Source of the DNA: Liquorilactobacillus sicerae
GTDB lineage: Bacteria; Bacillota; Bacilli; Lactobacillales; Lactobacillaceae
Direction of reading: 5' to 3'
Assembly (NCBI RefSeq): GCF_029916425.1
Contig: NZ_JAHAVQ010000005.1
Location: 89,786-153,785 of the forward strand
DNA length: 64,000 nucleotides
Part shown: piece by piece, positions 23,163-32,459 of the stretch
How the letters are laid out: each line of letters starts with the position of its first letter
Numbering within the stretch: position 1 is the stretch's first letter
Notes under the pieces: generated by a model
Databases searched by the model: none
The model's input: the letters and a program-made list of their open reading frames with translations, nothing else
What the model was told of the DNA's origin: nothing
Translations under genes and position numbers: made by a program

Positions 23163-23948
23163 TTAGAGCAAAAACATAAAGTGGGCAACTGGCAAAACGA
23201 ACAGCAAAGAATCGAAACGATCTAAAATTCCGCCATGCCCTGGTAAAATGCGACCAGAATCCTTAACTCCATAAAATCTTTTTAAAGCTGATTCAACTAA
23301 ATCGCCAAACTGTCCCACTATTGATAGCACTAAAATCATACCAACCGCTAATGCCCAATTGGTAATCTGCGGCCAAAAAAGATTAAAAATAATTCCAACG
23401 ACCAAAGCTAGTAAAGTCCCACCGATTGATCCTTCCCAAGTCTTATTAGGGCTGATATGCGGAGCCAATTTATGTTTGCCAAATCTACGGCCAAACAAAT
23501 ATGCCCCGGTATCTGTCGACCAAACAATTAATAATAAGAAAAATAAGGTTGATAGCCCTGCTTGACGTGCCGCAATCAAGTAATGAAATCCCATTGAAAT
23601 GAACAAGGCACCCAGCAGTAAGACAGCCGCATCATCAAAAGAAAAGCGATTGCGTGTTATTACTGTATATAACAGCAATAACAACATAAAGAAATAAAAA
23701 ATCGTAAATCGTGAACTATTCGATGGTAAAAAATCAAGCCATGTCGTTGGTACTAACAGCACAAAAGCAGCTAACCCACTAAATAAGGCTTCTGGAGAAA
23801 CCAATAGCTTCTTCCGCATGATCAAGATCTCAGACATGGCAATTAAACCTAAGACGATCGTCAAAATATTGAACGGTGTTTTACCGATAATTGCTAAAGG
23901 AATAAAAATCAGTAAAGCGACGACTGCGGTAATTACACGTTGTTTCAT
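23163..23948 (-). CDS. cdsA: Phosphatidate cytidylyltransferase
   Basis: Makes CDP-diacylglycerol from phosphatidic acid and CTP, the branch point of phospholipid synthesis. The 261-residue membrane protein has about eight hydrophobic segments and the CdsA signature around SPNKTWEGSIGG together with VGQFGDLVESALKRFYGVKDSGRILPGHGGILDRFDS. It overlaps functionally with plsC elsewhere in the window, which supplies phosphatidic acid. Only 4 bases separate it from uppS. Confidence 0.97.
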   Translation of the reverse strand: MKQRVITAVVALLIFIPLAIIGKTPFNILTIVLGLIAMSEILIMRKKLLVSPEALFSGLAAFVLLVPTTWLDFLPSNSSRFTIFYFFMLLLLLYTVITRNRFSFDDAAVLLLGALFISMGFHYLIAARQAGLSTLFFLLLIVWSTDTGAYLFGRRFGKHKLAPHISPNKTWEGSIGGTLLALVVGIIFNLFWPQITNWALAVGMILVLSIVGQFGDLVESALKRFYGVKDSGRILPGHGGILDRFDSLLFVLPVAHFMFLL

Positions 23949-23952
23949 TAAA

Positions 23953-24729
23953 CTACTCCTTTTTCAAGCCACCAAAACGACGACTGCGGCTTTGATATTC
24001 AATAATATTTGCTTTCAACTCCGCCGAAGAATAATCTGGCCATAAAACTTTTGAAAAGACAAATTCACTATAAGCAACTTGCCACAAAAGAAAATTAGAA
24101 ATTCTTTCTTCCCCACTAGTTCGAATCAATAAGTCGGGATCAGCAAATTGACCAAGTTGAGCAGTCATCAAATGATCAGCAAATAAATGCTCATCAATCT
24201 GTTCTGGTTTTAGTTGCTGATCAACTGCTAAAGTCGCCAAATCTTTAGCTGCTTTAATCAATTCATCCCGGCCCCCGTAATTAATTGCAAAATTTAAAAT
24301 CATTCCTGTATTATTGGCAGTGTCCCTCATCGCTTTTTGGACAGTTGCTAAGGTTTTAGGCGGTAAACCAGCTAGTTCACCGATTACGAAAACACGGACA
24401 TTATTAGCAATTAATTCTGGCATAAAAGTTTTAAAAGAAGTCGCAATCAAACTCATTAGAAAATTGACTTCACTTTTAGGACGTTTCCAATTCTCAGTCG
24501 AAAAAGTATATAGTGTCAAAACTTTAACACCTAAATTACTAGCAGCTTTGGTAACTTCCTTAACGGTTGTCAAGGCTGCTTTATGTCCAGCAGTTCGTGG
24601 AAGATGCCTTTTTTGAGCCCAGCGCCCATTTCCATCCATAATAATTGCTATATGTCGCGGAACTCTTTTTAAATCAAGCTGTGCATCATTTTGCAGTGAT
24701 GAATCATTTTGCAAATAATTGGAAAACAT
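23953..24729 (-). CDS. uppS: Undecaprenyl diphosphate synthase
   Basis: Adds isopentenyl units to farnesyl diphosphate to make the C55 carrier lipid for cell-wall synthesis. The 258-residue protein shows IIMDGNGRWAQKR, whose Asp binds Mg, the substrate loop LPRTAGHKAA, LTLYTFSTENWKRPKSEV, the NFAINYGGRDEL motif, and the C-terminal PDLLIRTSGEERISNFLLWQVAYSE signature. It works downstream of IspA, whose gene is also in this window. Confidence 0.98.
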   Translation of the reverse strand: MFSNYLQNDSSLQNDAQLDLKRVPRHIAIIMDGNGRWAQKRHLPRTAGHKAALTTVKEVTKAASNLGVKVLTLYTFSTENWKRPKSEVNFLMSLIATSFKTFMPELIANNVRVFVIGELAGLPPKTLATVQKAMRDTANNTGMILNFAINYGGRDELIKAAKDLATLAVDQQLKPEQIDEHLFADHLMTAQLGQFADPDLLIRTSGEERISNFLLWQVAYSEFVFSKVLWPDYSSAELKANIIEYQSRSRRFGGLKKE

Positions 24730-24857
24730 GATTACGACCTCCTGTAACTTTAAAAAAACAACTTTTTTTGCTTTTTGGATAACTTATTATCCTCCAAGTT
24801 CAAAGTTGCCTTCAAAATGTTCAGTAACTTAATAAGCAATACCTAACACTACTTGAC

Positions 24858-25421
24858 TTAATCATCAAGAATCTCTTTTTCCTTATCTGCTTGGATCGCT
24901 TCAATGGCTTTAATTGCTTGATTGGTGACTTTTTGAGCTTGGTCTTCAAAGTTGTGTAATTCATCTTCGTTCAAATCACCATTTTTTTCAGCTTTCTTTA
25001 AATTATCCATCATTTCACGACGGACATTTCTAACGGCGACTTTCCCCTTTTCAGCCTCAGCTTTAACTTGCTTGGCCAATTCTTTTCGCCGTTCTTCTGT
25101 TAACTGTGGAATTACCAATCTAATCGCTGTCCCATCATTAGTTGGTGATATCCCTAAATCTGAAGCCAAAATTGCTCGTTCAATTTCCTTTAAAGCTGAT
25201 TTATCAAATGGTTTAACTAACAAAACCCGCGCTTCTGGAATCGTAATCTGAGCTAATTGATTTAAAGGTGTTGGTGCACCATAATAGTCAACCTTGATTC
25301 GATTAAGCAAACTTGCATTCGCTCGGCCTGCTCGAATTCCACCTAAATCACGTTGCAGTGCTTGTTCAGCTTTTTTCATTTTTTCTTGTGCACTTTGAAT
25401 AATTGGATTGTTGATCTTCAT
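24858..25421 (-). CDS. frr: Ribosome recycling factor
   Basis: Splits post-termination ribosomes together with EF-G. The length is 187 residues against about 185 usual. Conserved features are [32 protein letters not shown], the hinge and the long coiled helix [29 protein letters not shown], and [15 protein letters not shown]. It follows pyrH after only 2 bases. A 128-base gap then separates it from uppS. Confidence 0.98.
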   Translation of the reverse strand: MKINNPIIQSAQEKMKKAEQALQRDLGGIRAGRANASLLNRIKVDYYGAPTPLNQLAQITIPEARVLLVKPFDKSALKEIERAILASDLGISPTNDGTAIRLVIPQLTEERRKELAKQVKAEAEKGKVAVRNVRREMMDNLKKAEKNGDLNEDELHNFEDQAQKVTNQAIKAIEAIQADKEKEILDD

Positions 25422-25423
25422 CT

Positions 25424-26146
25424 CTATTTTCCTTTCACTGTTGTCCCAATTGGTTCACCCTTGATAACACGTTTAATATTTCCACGTTGATTCATATTGA
25501 AAACAACCAAGGGAATATCATTATCCATTGATAAAGAAGAAGCTGTTGTATCCATAACATGCAGACCCTTATTGATAATATCTAGATGCGTTAATTCGCG
25601 GAACTTAACTGCATTGGCATCCTTTTGTGGATCAGCTGAATAAATTCCATCTACGCCATTTTTAGCCATTAAAATCACATCAGCATTGATTTCTGATGCT
25701 CTTAAAGCTGCCGTGGTATCCGTTGAAAAATAAGGCGATCCAGTACCCGCTGCAAAAATAACGATTCGACCTTTCTCTAAGTGACGAATTGCTTTCCTTC
25801 GAATGTAGGGTTCAGCAATTTGACGCATTTCAATTGCCGTTTGGACTCGGGTCGGAACAGCTAACGATTCCAAATTATCTTGAAGCGCCAAGGCATTCAT
25901 TACCGTTGCTAACATTCCAATGTAATCTGCCTGTGAACGTTCCATTCCCATCTGAGCTCCAGATTCACCACGCCACATATTACCGCCGCCTACAACGATT
26001 GCAATCTCAACACCCATTTTATAAACTTCTTTAATTTCAGCAGCCACCTTTTTGATTTCAGGGGGATTAATACCTATTTGCTGTTTCCCTGCTAAAGCTT
26101 CACCGCTTAATTTTAATACGATTCGTTTATATTTGACGTCCACCAT
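25424..26146 (-). CDS. pyrH: UMP kinase
   Basis: Phosphorylates UMP to UDP; bacterial hexameric type of the amino acid kinase fold. The 240-residue protein shows [11 protein letters not shown] at the N-terminus, VGGGNMWRG, the UMP-binding [18 protein letters not shown], and [35 protein letters not shown]. The ATG follows AGAGGAGG. It is the promoter-proximal gene of pyrH-frr. Confidence 0.98.
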   Translation of the reverse strand: MVDVKYKRIVLKLSGEALAGKQQIGINPPEIKKVAAEIKEVYKMGVEIAIVVGGGNMWRGESGAQMGMERSQADYIGMLATVMNALALQDNLESLAVPTRVQTAIEMRQIAEPYIRRKAIRHLEKGRIVIFAAGTGSPYFSTDTTAALRASEINADVILMAKNGVDGIYSADPQKDANAVKFRELTHLDIINKGLHVMDTTASSLSMDNDIPLVVFNMNQRGNIKRVIKGEPIGTTVKGK

Positions 26147-26256
26147 GATGGGCCTCCTCTGAAATAATTATCTGTGCAAGTATTTATGCACATTTACTAT
26201 TCATTTTATCATAAAAACAGACTATTTAATATCTTTAATTCATTTGTCATTTTGCT

Positions 26257-26298
26257 AAAAAGACTATCTATTCTACAATAAATAGAACAGATAGTCTT
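26257..26298 (-). terminator. Terminator of rpsB-tsf
   Basis: AAGACTATCT-A-TTCTA and TAGAA-C-AGATAGTCTT form a long stem with one internal mismatch and a 7-base loop (26260-26298), followed on the minus strand by TTTT. It lies 19 bases after the tsf stop. Confidence 0.85.
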
Positions 26299-26316
26299 AA
26301 AAATCTTTGTTAAATC

Positions 26317-27195
26317 TTAACCTTTTACCTGATTCATAACTTCTTCAACAAAATTATCAGCCTTTTTCTCAATTCCTTCGCCAACTTCATAACGAACAAA
26401 AGAAACTAGTTTGCCATTTTTTGAAGCAACATACTTAGCAACTGTTTGATCTGGATCCTTAACAAACTCCTGATCAGCCAAACTAACTTCTGCAAAGAAT
26501 TTGTTAAGCCGACCAGCAACCATTTTTTCAACAATCTTAGCTGGTTTGCCTTCGTTTAACGCTTCTTGCTTCAGAACTTCTTTTTCATGCTCAACTTCAG
26601 CTGTTGGAACCTGAGTACGATCAACATACTTGGGATTGATAGCAGCCACATGCATCGCCACATCTTTAGCAGTTACTGCATCAGCTCCATCAAGAACGGC
26701 AATCGTAGCAATTTTACCACCCATATGAAGATAAGAGCCAACGGATTGACCAGCTTGCTTTTCAACGACCATAAAACGCCGTAAAGAAATCTTCTCACCA
26801 ATCACTTGGGTTGCTTCGATGATCTTATCATTGACCGTCATACCATCAACTGGCAAATTTAAAGCTGCTGAAACATCAGCTGGCTTATTTTTTGCAATTG
26901 TTTCGGCAACTAGCTTGACAAGTGCTTTAAATTTATCATTTTGAGCTACAAAGTCTGTCTCAGCGTTAACTTCAACGATCGCTGAAACATTGTCAACTGT
27001 TTCCACGTCCGCCAAACCTTCAGCAGCAACCCGATCGCTTTTTTTGGCAGCCTTAGCAACTCCTTTTTCTCTTAATAAATCAACTGCTTTTGCTAAATCA
27101 CCTTCAGCAGCAACTAATGCCTTTTTAGCATCCATGATTCCAACACCAGTTTTATCACGTAGCTCCTTGACTTGACTAGCAGTAATTTTTGCCAT
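26317..27195 (-). CDS. tsf: Elongation factor Ts
   Basis: Guanine nucleotide exchange factor for EF-Tu. The frame is open to 27246, but the ATG at 27195 with AAGGAGG in front gives the conserved start [27 protein letters not shown] and a 292-residue protein. The second signature, [13 protein letters not shown], lies near 75-87. It follows rpsB after 80 bases in the universal rpsB-tsf order. Confidence 0.98.
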   Translation of the reverse strand: MAKITASQVKELRDKTGVGIMDAKKALVAAEGDLAKAVDLLREKGVAKAAKKSDRVAAEGLADVETVDNVSAIVEVNAETDFVAQNDKFKALVKLVAETIAKNKPADVSAALNLPVDGMTVNDKIIEATQVIGEKISLRRFMVVEKQAGQSVGSYLHMGGKIATIAVLDGADAVTAKDVAMHVAAINPKYVDRTQVPTAEVEHEKEVLKQEALNEGKPAKIVEKMVAGRLNKFFAEVSLADQEFVKDPDQTVAKYVASKNGKLVSFVRYEVGEGIEKKADNFVEEVMNQVKG

Positions 27196-27275
27196 TAATA
27201 AATCCTCCTTAATAATTAAAAGCTGCCCAAACTTTAGGCCACACATGCCCGTGTTCGAGACAGCCTCAGTTTTAG

Positions 27276-28082
27276 TTATTCAGCATCTTGTTTAGCTTGA
27301 TTTTTTCCTTCAACAGCTTCAACGATTTCTTCGATTGATTCCGCTTTATCATCTTTTTTGGCAGCAACAGCCTGCTGATCGTCAGCCTCAGTTTGCTCTT
27401 CGCCCTGACGCGCTTCAACGACTGCATCAGCCATCTTTGAAGTAATCAAACGAACTGCTCGGATAGCATCATCATTTGATGGAATCTTAACATCGATTTC
27501 ATCTGGATCAGCATTAGTATCAACCATTGCTATGATTGGAATATTCAACTTGCGTGCTTCTTTAACAGCAATTCGTTCTTTGCGCGGATCAACAATAAAC
27601 AAAGCATCTGGTAAATGTGGCATATCCTCGATGCCACCTAAGAACTTTTGAAGCCGATCTCTTTCCTTAATCAAAAGAGCTACTTCCTTCTTTGGTAAAA
27701 CATCAAAAGTACCATCTTCTGACATTGCCTTAATTTCTTTCAAACGCTTGATCCGCTTTTGAATCGTATCCCAGTTAGTTAAAGTACCACCTAACCAACG
27801 ATGGTTAACGTAAAACTGACCAGCACGCTTAGCTTCTTCTTCAATTGCATCCTGAGCTTGTTTTTTAGTACCAACAAATAAAACGACTCCATTGTTGGCA
27901 GCAACATTTTTGACAAAATCATATGCTTGATCGATCAATTTAACGGTCTTTTGTAGATCAATAATATAAATTCCATTTCTTTCGGTGAAAATATATTTCT
28001 TCATCTTTGGATTCCAACGACGCGTTTGATGACCAAAATGAACACCAGCTTCAAGGAGCTGCTTCATAGTTATAACAGACAT
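27276..28082 (-). CDS. rpsB: 30S ribosomal protein S2
   Basis: The 268-residue protein has the S2 signatures [25 protein letters not shown] at the N-terminus and the second signature around [32 protein letters not shown]. It has the acidic, Ala/Glu-rich C-terminal tail usual in Firmicutes. The start ATG at 28082 follows TTGGAGG; the upstream part of the open frame lies inside the structured leader and is not coding. Confidence 0.98.
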   Translation of the reverse strand: MSVITMKQLLEAGVHFGHQTRRWNPKMKKYIFTERNGIYIIDLQKTVKLIDQAYDFVKNVAANNGVVLFVGTKKQAQDAIEEEAKRAGQFYVNHRWLGGTLTNWDTIQKRIKRLKEIKAMSEDGTFDVLPKKEVALLIKERDRLQKFLGGIEDMPHLPDALFIVDPRKERIAVKEARKLNIPIIAMVDTNADPDEIDVKIPSNDDAIRAVRLITSKMADAVVEARQGEEQTEADDQQAVAAKKDDKAESIEEIVEAVEGKNQAKQDAE

Positions 28083-28111
28083 TCTAAAACCTCCAAAATT
28101 GTTTTTTCCTC

Positions 28112-28188
28112 CCTTAGCGTTTAACCTTGAGGACTCCAACGAGCACCCTGAAAGCCACTGCTAAGGTGTGAATTGGTGTCAAGACACC
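28112..28188 (-). promoter_or_regulatory. Structured 5' leader of rpsB-tsf (candidate S2 autoregulatory element)
   Basis: Minus strand RNA: a small hairpin GGTGTC/GACACC (28188-28175) stands at the predicted transcript 5' end. Then CCTTAGC (28166-28160) pairs with GCTAAGG (28118-28112), enclosing a smaller AGG/CCT plus GAG/CTC stem. The 3' side of the long stem immediately precedes a GGGAGG. Regulation by S2 is inferred; I have not matched it to a named RNA family. Confidence 0.5.
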
Positions 28189-28194
28189 TTTTTG

Positions 28195-28223
28195 ATTTTA
28201 TAATAAATCAATCACAAGTGCAA
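28195..28223 (-). promoter_or_regulatory. Promoter of rpsB-tsf
   Basis: Minus strand TTGCAC (28218-28223), 17-base spacer, TAAAAT (28195-28200); the start of transcription would fall at the first leader hairpin. Confidence 0.6.
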
Positions 28224-28233
28224 GACTTTATCA

Positions 28234-29226
28234 TCATTTTGTTACTAAATTATCTGATTTTCCCTGTTGACAAACAGCTTTGGCACTATTTAAAGCAATC
28301 AAAACCATATTTTCCACCGCTGGTTTTGTATAAAAAGCAATATGCGGTGTAATCAAGACATTGGGCTGAACTAACAACTCAGCTAAAATCGGGTCATCAA
28401 ATGGCTGTGAGCGTAAATCATGATTGAAAATTGAATTTTCATTTTCATAAGTGTCTAACGCTGCACCAGCGACTCGATGATTTTTAAGTGCTGCCAATAA
28501 CGCTTTAGTATCAATCAAAGCGCCACGAGCTGTATTGACAATATAAACCCCTTGTTTCATTTGTGCAAAAGCTTTTTCGCCCAATAAATAATGATCTTGT
28601 GCAGTTGCTGGTAAATGTAATGTAATTACATCTGCTTGCTGGAACAAATCAGCTAATGTTGGCACATAAATTCCTTGAGATTTCAGCTTCGGATCAGGAT
28701 ATAAATCATAGGCAATTACTTGAGCATTAAATCCTTGATAGATCTTGATTGCTGCTTTGCCAATCCGACCAGTTCCAATTACACCAACCGTTTTGCTGCA
28801 TAATTCTTCACCGATATAAGGTGCCCAGCGAAAGTCATGCGCGGCGACTTTTTGACGAAAAATCGTGGTTTGCCGCAAAAGCTGCAATAATTGCGTTACT
28901 GAAAACTCAGCAATAGCATTTGGTGAATAAGCTGGGACATTAGTAACCAAAATTTGATTAGCTTGAGCTGCCTTTAAATCAAGATTGTCAACTCCAACAT
29001 TTCTGACTGAAAGAACTTTGATTCCATGTTTTTTAAAGAATTCAAACATTCCAGCTGGATAAGCTCTAGTCTGTAAAGCTAATACCCCATCATAACCCTT
29101 TACTTTTTCTAAGGCTTGATCATCAAGTACCCCTGAATCTAAAGTGACCTTAATATTATTTTCTCTTTCCCAAGCTAGAAAATAAGTTTTTTCATCGTCA
29201 CGAACGTCAAAAGCAATAAACTTCAT
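28234..29226 (-). CDS. D-lactate dehydrogenase family protein (D-2-hydroxyacid dehydrogenase)
   Basis: NAD-dependent reduction of pyruvate to D-lactate is the likely reaction; related 2-oxoacids are possible. The 330-residue protein has the D-LDH layout: substrate-binding RNVGVDNLD (75-83), nucleotide-binding GVIGTGRIGKAA (148-159), NTARGALIDT with the catalytic Arg at 235, a Glu in the DTYENE segment (about 263), and the catalytic His in TPHIAFYT (295). The start ATG at 29226 has TTGAGGAGG 9 bases before it; the open frame continues far upstream without meaning. It stands alone between rpsB and the GIY-YIG gene. Confidence 0.92.
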   Translation of the reverse strand: MKFIAFDVRDDEKTYFLAWERENNIKVTLDSGVLDDQALEKVKGYDGVLALQTRAYPAGMFEFFKKHGIKVLSVRNVGVDNLDLKAAQANQILVTNVPAYSPNAIAEFSVTQLLQLLRQTTIFRQKVAAHDFRWAPYIGEELCSKTVGVIGTGRIGKAAIKIYQGFNAQVIAYDLYPDPKLKSQGIYVPTLADLFQQADVITLHLPATAQDHYLLGEKAFAQMKQGVYIVNTARGALIDTKALLAALKNHRVAGAALDTYENENSIFNHDLRSQPFDDPILAELLVQPNVLITPHIAFYTKPAVENMVLIALNSAKAVCQQGKSDNLVTK

Positions 29227-29272
29227 TTTAAAGATCCTCCTCAAATTAAATATCGTTCGTGTAATCTGACAA

Positions 29273-29551
29273 TTATATTTTAACCCCATGCGTACGTAAA
29301 AAGGAAATTTTTGCCGACCGTTTTTGATGCTTAAAGGCATATTCAGCTTTAAGTGCCGCCGATTTTTCACTAAAGGCTTCAAAATAAATAATTTTGACTG
29401 GTCGACGTTTTTGAGGTCGGGTATATTTTGCCCCCTTGCCCAAGTTATGAGTACGCTCACGTTGTTTCAAATTTGTGGTGAATCCACCATATAAGGTTCG
29501 ATCAGCACAATAAAGAACGTAAAAGTAATATTTTTTTCTATTATTCTCCAT
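29273..29551 (-). CDS. GIY-YIG domain protein (UPF0213/YazA type)
   Basis: Single-domain member of the GIY-YIG nuclease superfamily; the cellular role of this subgroup is not established. The 92-residue protein shows the core [29 protein letters not shown], where the Tyr pairs correspond to GIY and YIG, followed by a basic region with [19 protein letters not shown] and a Glu in [11 protein letters not shown]. The start ATG at 29551 overlaps the 3' end of trmN6 by 11 bases, so the two are translationally coupled. The same pairing (yabB-yazA) is known in Bacillus. Confidence 0.88.
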   Translation of the reverse strand: MENNRKKYYFYVLYCADRTLYGGFTTNLKQRERTHNLGKGAKYTRPQKRRPVKIIYFEAFSEKSAALKAEYAFKHQKRSAKISFLRTHGVKI

Positions 29552-30296
29552 GGAGTATTTGCCTAACTGTTGTTGAATATTGGTTATTTTGACCATATAC
29601 AATTAAGGGCGGTAAAAATCTCATCCCTTGCTGGCTACCATTTTTGATAGCTTCAATTAAAATCATGTTAGCAGGCCGATCAGCCTTAGGATAAACTAGG
29701 CGTACCTGATTGACTGCCATTTGAGCCTGACCTAGCAAAGCCAAAATCTCGCTAAATCTGTCGGGACGATGAATTAAAAAAAACTTTCCTTTCATTTTTA
29801 AAAGCTGACTGCTGATATTTATTACTTGAGCTAAGTTGATTTTAATTTCGTGCCGCGCAATTGCTAAATACTGATTAGGATTTTTTTTGCTCGTTTTTAA
29901 ATCAGGAAAATATGGTGGATTGCAAACAACAGTATCAACGGAATCTTTTGCCACTGAAGCAAAAATCTGCTTTGCATCTAGATTTAAAACTGACATTTGT
30001 TTTTGCAATCCATTTAGTAAAATACTACGCTGTGCCATGTCAGCCAAGCGCGGTTGAATTTCAACTTCAATGATCTGAGCAGCCGTTTTATGAGCGATAA
30101 ACAATCCTACTGCCCCATTGCCGGCACATAAATCAACGATCCGGCGATCAGCACGTTTAGCTGGACGGCAAAAATCAGCTATTAAAACTGCATCTAAAGA
30201 AAAGGAAAAGACTTCCGGACTTTGAATGACTTGCACACCATGTGCAGTTAATTGATCGATTCGCTCATTACTATTTAAATTTGGTTTTGAATTCAT
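29541..30296 (-). CDS. trmN6: tRNA1(Val) adenine-N6 methyltransferase-like protein (TrmN6/YabB)
   Basis: SAM-dependent methyltransferase expected to act on an adenine in tRNA or related RNA. The 251-residue protein carries [16 protein letters not shown] (SAM loop, near 52) and the catalytic NPPY in [11 protein letters not shown] (near 127), the signature of N6-adenine methyltransferases. Substrate assignment comes from family likeness only. It is divergent from plsC. Confidence 0.88.
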   Translation of the reverse strand: MNSKPNLNSNERIDQLTAHGVQVIQSPEVFSFSLDAVLIADFCRPAKRADRRIVDLCAGNGAVGLFIAHKTAAQIIEVEIQPRLADMAQRSILLNGLQKQMSVLNLDAKQIFASVAKDSVDTVVCNPPYFPDLKTSKKNPNQYLAIARHEIKINLAQVINISSQLLKMKGKFFLIHRPDRFSEILALLGQAQMAVNQVRLVYPKADRPANMILIEAIKNGSQQGMRFLPPLIVYGQNNQYSTTVRQILHGE

Positions 30297-30387
30297 TTAT
30301 TTCGATCCTTTATGAATAACTTGCAACATTTTTTAAAATTAGGCATACTAATAACTGAAAATCAATATTAGAAAGGAACTAAAAATC

Positions 30388-31020
30388 GTGTTTTATTCTT
30401 TTATTCGGGTCGTTGCTCGCTTGATTGTTTGGATCATTAACGGCAATGCCCATTACTTAAATAAGAAAAATCTGCCTCAGGGTAATTATATCTTAGTTGG
30501 TCCACATCGTGCCTGGTTTGATATGATTTATTTTGCTTTGGGTGCCAGTCCAAAGCAATTTTCTTTTATGGCTAAAAAAGAACTGTTTACAAATCCTATC
30601 CTGCGCTTCATCTTAGTTCATGCCAATGCTTTTGCTGTAGACCGTGAAAATCCAGGACCTTCAGCAATAAAAATTCCAGTTCGTTGGTTAAAAAAAAGGG
30701 ATCTTTCGTTGATTATGTTCCCATCTGGCACACGCCATTCGCAAGAAATGAAAGGTGGCGTGGTCTTAATTGCTAAATTAGCTGGCGTACCGATTATTCC
30801 AGCCGTTTACCAAGGGCCAGTAACTTTTAAGCATTTAATGACCCGCAAAAAAGTCACCGTTAATTTTGGTCAGCCAATTTATGTTGATCGCAAAGCTCGG
30901 ATCAATGAAGAATTCGAAAAGAAAGTTATTTCTCAGTTGCAGTCTGCCTTCCAACAACTTGACGATCAAATTGATCCGAATTATAGCTATGTAGATCCTA
31001 AAAGTCTTAAGCAAAAATAA
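30388..31020 (+). CDS. plsC: 1-acyl-sn-glycerol-3-phosphate acyltransferase
   Basis: Acylates lysophosphatidic acid to phosphatidic acid, the substrate of CdsA. The 210-residue membrane-associated protein shows the HX4D motif as PHRAWFDMIY (about residues 45-54) and the substrate motif FPSGTRH (about 112-118; FPEGTRS is more usual, so the Glu-to-Ser change is notable). It also has GVPIIPAVY. The start is GTG at 30388, with GAAAGGAAC in front. It is convergent with yneF through a shared terminator. Confidence 0.92.
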   Translation: MFYSFIRVVARLIVWIINGNAHYLNKKNLPQGNYILVGPHRAWFDMIYFALGASPKQFSFMAKKELFTNPILRFILVHANAFAVDRENPGPSAIKIPVRWLKKRDLSLIMFPSGTRHSQEMKGGVVLIAKLAGVPIIPAVYQGPVTFKHLMTRKKVTVNFGQPIYVDRKARINEEFEKKVISQLQSAFQQLDDQIDPNYSYVDPKSLKQK

Positions 31021-31048
31021 TTAACGAATTAACTTATAATTTCAAAAA

Positions 31049-31092
31049 CAAAGAGACTGAGGCAAAATTATCGTTTTGTCCCAGCCTCTTTG
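31049..31092. terminator. Bidirectional terminator between plsC and yneF
   Basis: CAAAGAGACTGAGGCAAAA and TTTTGTCCCAGCCTCTTTG pair with three mismatches around an 8-base loop; A/T runs flank both sides. It is shared by convergent genes. Confidence 0.85.
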
Positions 31093-31098
31093 TTAAGA

Positions 31099-31326
31099 TT
31101 ATTTTTTTTTGGCACTTTGGGCTTTCATCGCATTTACCATCTGATGTAATTTTCGTTCTGAAGGTTTTTGACCCATTTGCAACATCATAGTTTTTAACAT
31201 GTTTTCATTAATTGGGGGATTCTTCTTCAAGTAATTTTCCATATATTTTCTGGCTGCGAAAAAACCGCCCACAAAACCTAAGACCAAAGCTAAAATAATC
31301 AATAAAATCCATACGCCTGTCGACAT
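31099..31326 (-). CDS. yneF: YneF family membrane protein (UPF0154)
   Basis: Small protein of unknown role, conserved in Firmicutes. In 75 residues it has one N-terminal membrane helix ([25 protein letters not shown], about 5-25). A cytoplasmic part follows with the family signature [32 protein letters not shown]. The start ATG follows AAAGGAGC. It is downstream of ynzC, both being neighbours of lexA as in Bacillus. Confidence 0.93.
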   Translation of the reverse strand: MSTGVWILLIILALVLGFVGGFFAARKYMENYLKKNPPINENMLKTMMLQMGQKPSERKLHQMVNAMKAQSAKKK

Positions 31327-31399
31327 GACAATAGCTCCTTTCGAATGACCTCAAAACTAATTTTACACAAAAGATTCACAAAAATAAAGACAAAATTAG

Positions 31400-31648
31400 C
31401 TAATCGTCTCGTAATCCCCGCTGCTTTTGGATCTCACGAACTTTGCGGGAGGTTACTTCTTTGCCATTTTTATCAAAAACTCGCATCATTTCAACATTAC
31501 TCCGAAATGTTTGTCGAAAAAGAGCTAAGTAAGTTTCACGTAAGCTTTGTTGCTCGGCTAACTCATCAGCTGTTAAACCCACCGATTTTTGTTTGTGTGC
31601 CAACTGATTGATTCGGTTAATTAATTTGCTTGGTATTTTTGCTGCCAT
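31400..31648 (-). CDS. ynzC: DUF896/YnzC family protein (UPF0291)
   Basis: Small cytosolic protein of unknown function. The 82 residues include the family core LINRINQLAHKQKSVGLTADELAEQQSLRETYL and the VTSRKVREIQKQRGLRDD end. In Bacillus subtilis ynzC is the last gene of the SOS-induced yneA-yneB-ynzC operon divergent from lexA. Here it is directly divergent from lexA with no yneA or yneB between, and the LexA box at 31718 could serve both directions. Confidence 0.93.
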   Translation of the reverse strand: MAAKIPSKLINRINQLAHKQKSVGLTADELAEQQSLRETYLALFRQTFRSNVEMMRVFDKNGKEVTSRKVREIQKQRGLRDD

Positions 31649-31717
31649 ATCGTTACCTCATTTTTATTAATTTCACTTAATCATCTTAACCGAAATCAGC
31701 CTCTTTTTCAAACTTAA

Positions 31718-31731
31718 CGAACGTTTGTTTG
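31718..31731. promoter_or_regulatory. LexA (SOS) box
   Basis: CGAACGTTTGTTTG fits the Gram-positive consensus CGAAC-N4-GTTCG with one change in the last arm. It lies between divergent ynzC and lexA, overlapping the predicted -35 of lexA, so lexA is likely autoregulated. Confidence 0.85.
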
Positions 31732-31757
31732 CTAATTAAAAAACGTTATGCTAAGAT
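31728..31757 (+). promoter_or_regulatory. Predicted promoter of lexA
   Basis: TTTGCT (31728-31733), 18-base spacer, TAAGAT (31752-31757) with an extended -10 TG one base before it. Confidence 0.5.
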
Positions 31758-31788
31758 AAAAATAGAGAATTTATTGGAGTGGCAGAAA

Positions 31789-32415
31789 ATGACAAAAACA
31801 TCAGAAAAAAAACAACTAGCGATTTTACGTTTTATTTATGATCGAGTAAATGCACAGGGCTATCCACCAACTGTTAGAGAAATTTGTGAGGCAGTTCAGC
31901 TATCCTCGACTTCAACTGTTCACGGCCATTTGAGTCGACTAGAAAAAAAGGGCTACTTGCAAAAAGATGCCACAAAGCCACGAGCAATCGAATTGACCAA
32001 GGCTGGTTTAGAAATGATTGGCATTAAAATCCATGCAAAAAAAATACCTGTTGTTGGCACGGTGACAGCTGGCTCGCCAATTTTAGCAGTTGAAGAAACA
32101 AATGAATTTTTCCCCTTGCCGCCCGAATTTGACTCAGCTGATGATTTATTTATGCTAACAATTCGGGGAGAAAGCATGATCAACGTTGGCATTTTAAATG
32201 GCGACCAAGTAATTGTCCGAAAACAAAGATCAGCGGATAACGGTGATATCGTGATCGCCATGACTGAAGACAATGAGGCAACTTGCAAACGATTTTTTAA
32301 AGAAACCAATCATATCCGCTTGCAACCAGAAAATGACACCATGGCTCCAATTATTTTAAATAATGTTTTAATTCTTGGCAAAGTAATCGGGCTCTACCGT
32401 AATTTTGTTTCATAG
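31789..32415 (+). CDS. lexA: SOS repressor LexA
   Basis: Represses DNA-damage genes and cleaves itself when RecA filaments form. The 208-residue protein has the winged helix ([35 protein letters not shown], about 22-57), the cleavage bond Ala94-Gly95 in GTVTAGSP, and the catalytic dyad Ser129 (RGESM) and Lys167 (ATCKRF). The open frame starts at 31729, but the ATG at 31789 has TTGGAGTGG before it and yields the usual N-terminus. Confidence 0.98.
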   Translation: MTKTSEKKQLAILRFIYDRVNAQGYPPTVREICEAVQLSSTSTVHGHLSRLEKKGYLQKDATKPRAIELTKAGLEMIGIKIHAKKIPVVGTVTAGSPILAVEETNEFFPLPPEFDSADDLFMLTIRGESMINVGILNGDQVIVRKQRSADNGDIVIAMTEDNEATCKRFFKETNHIRLQPENDTMAPIILNNVLILGKVIGLYRNFVS

Positions 32416-32459
32416 AAAAACAGATTTTCTAACAGTAATTGTCTAGAAAATCTGTTTTT
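32416..32459. terminator. Bidirectional terminator between lexA and recN
   Basis: Perfect 16-base inverted repeat AAAAACAGATTTTCTA / TAGAAAATCTGTTTTT with a 12-base loop, between convergent genes; its right arm touches the recN stop codon. Confidence 0.9.

Noticed and set aside
24730..24857. GGATAA/TTATCC hairpin between frr and uppS as a terminator
   Set aside because: Short stem (6-7 bp) without an adjacent T-tract of useful length; left out of the feature list.
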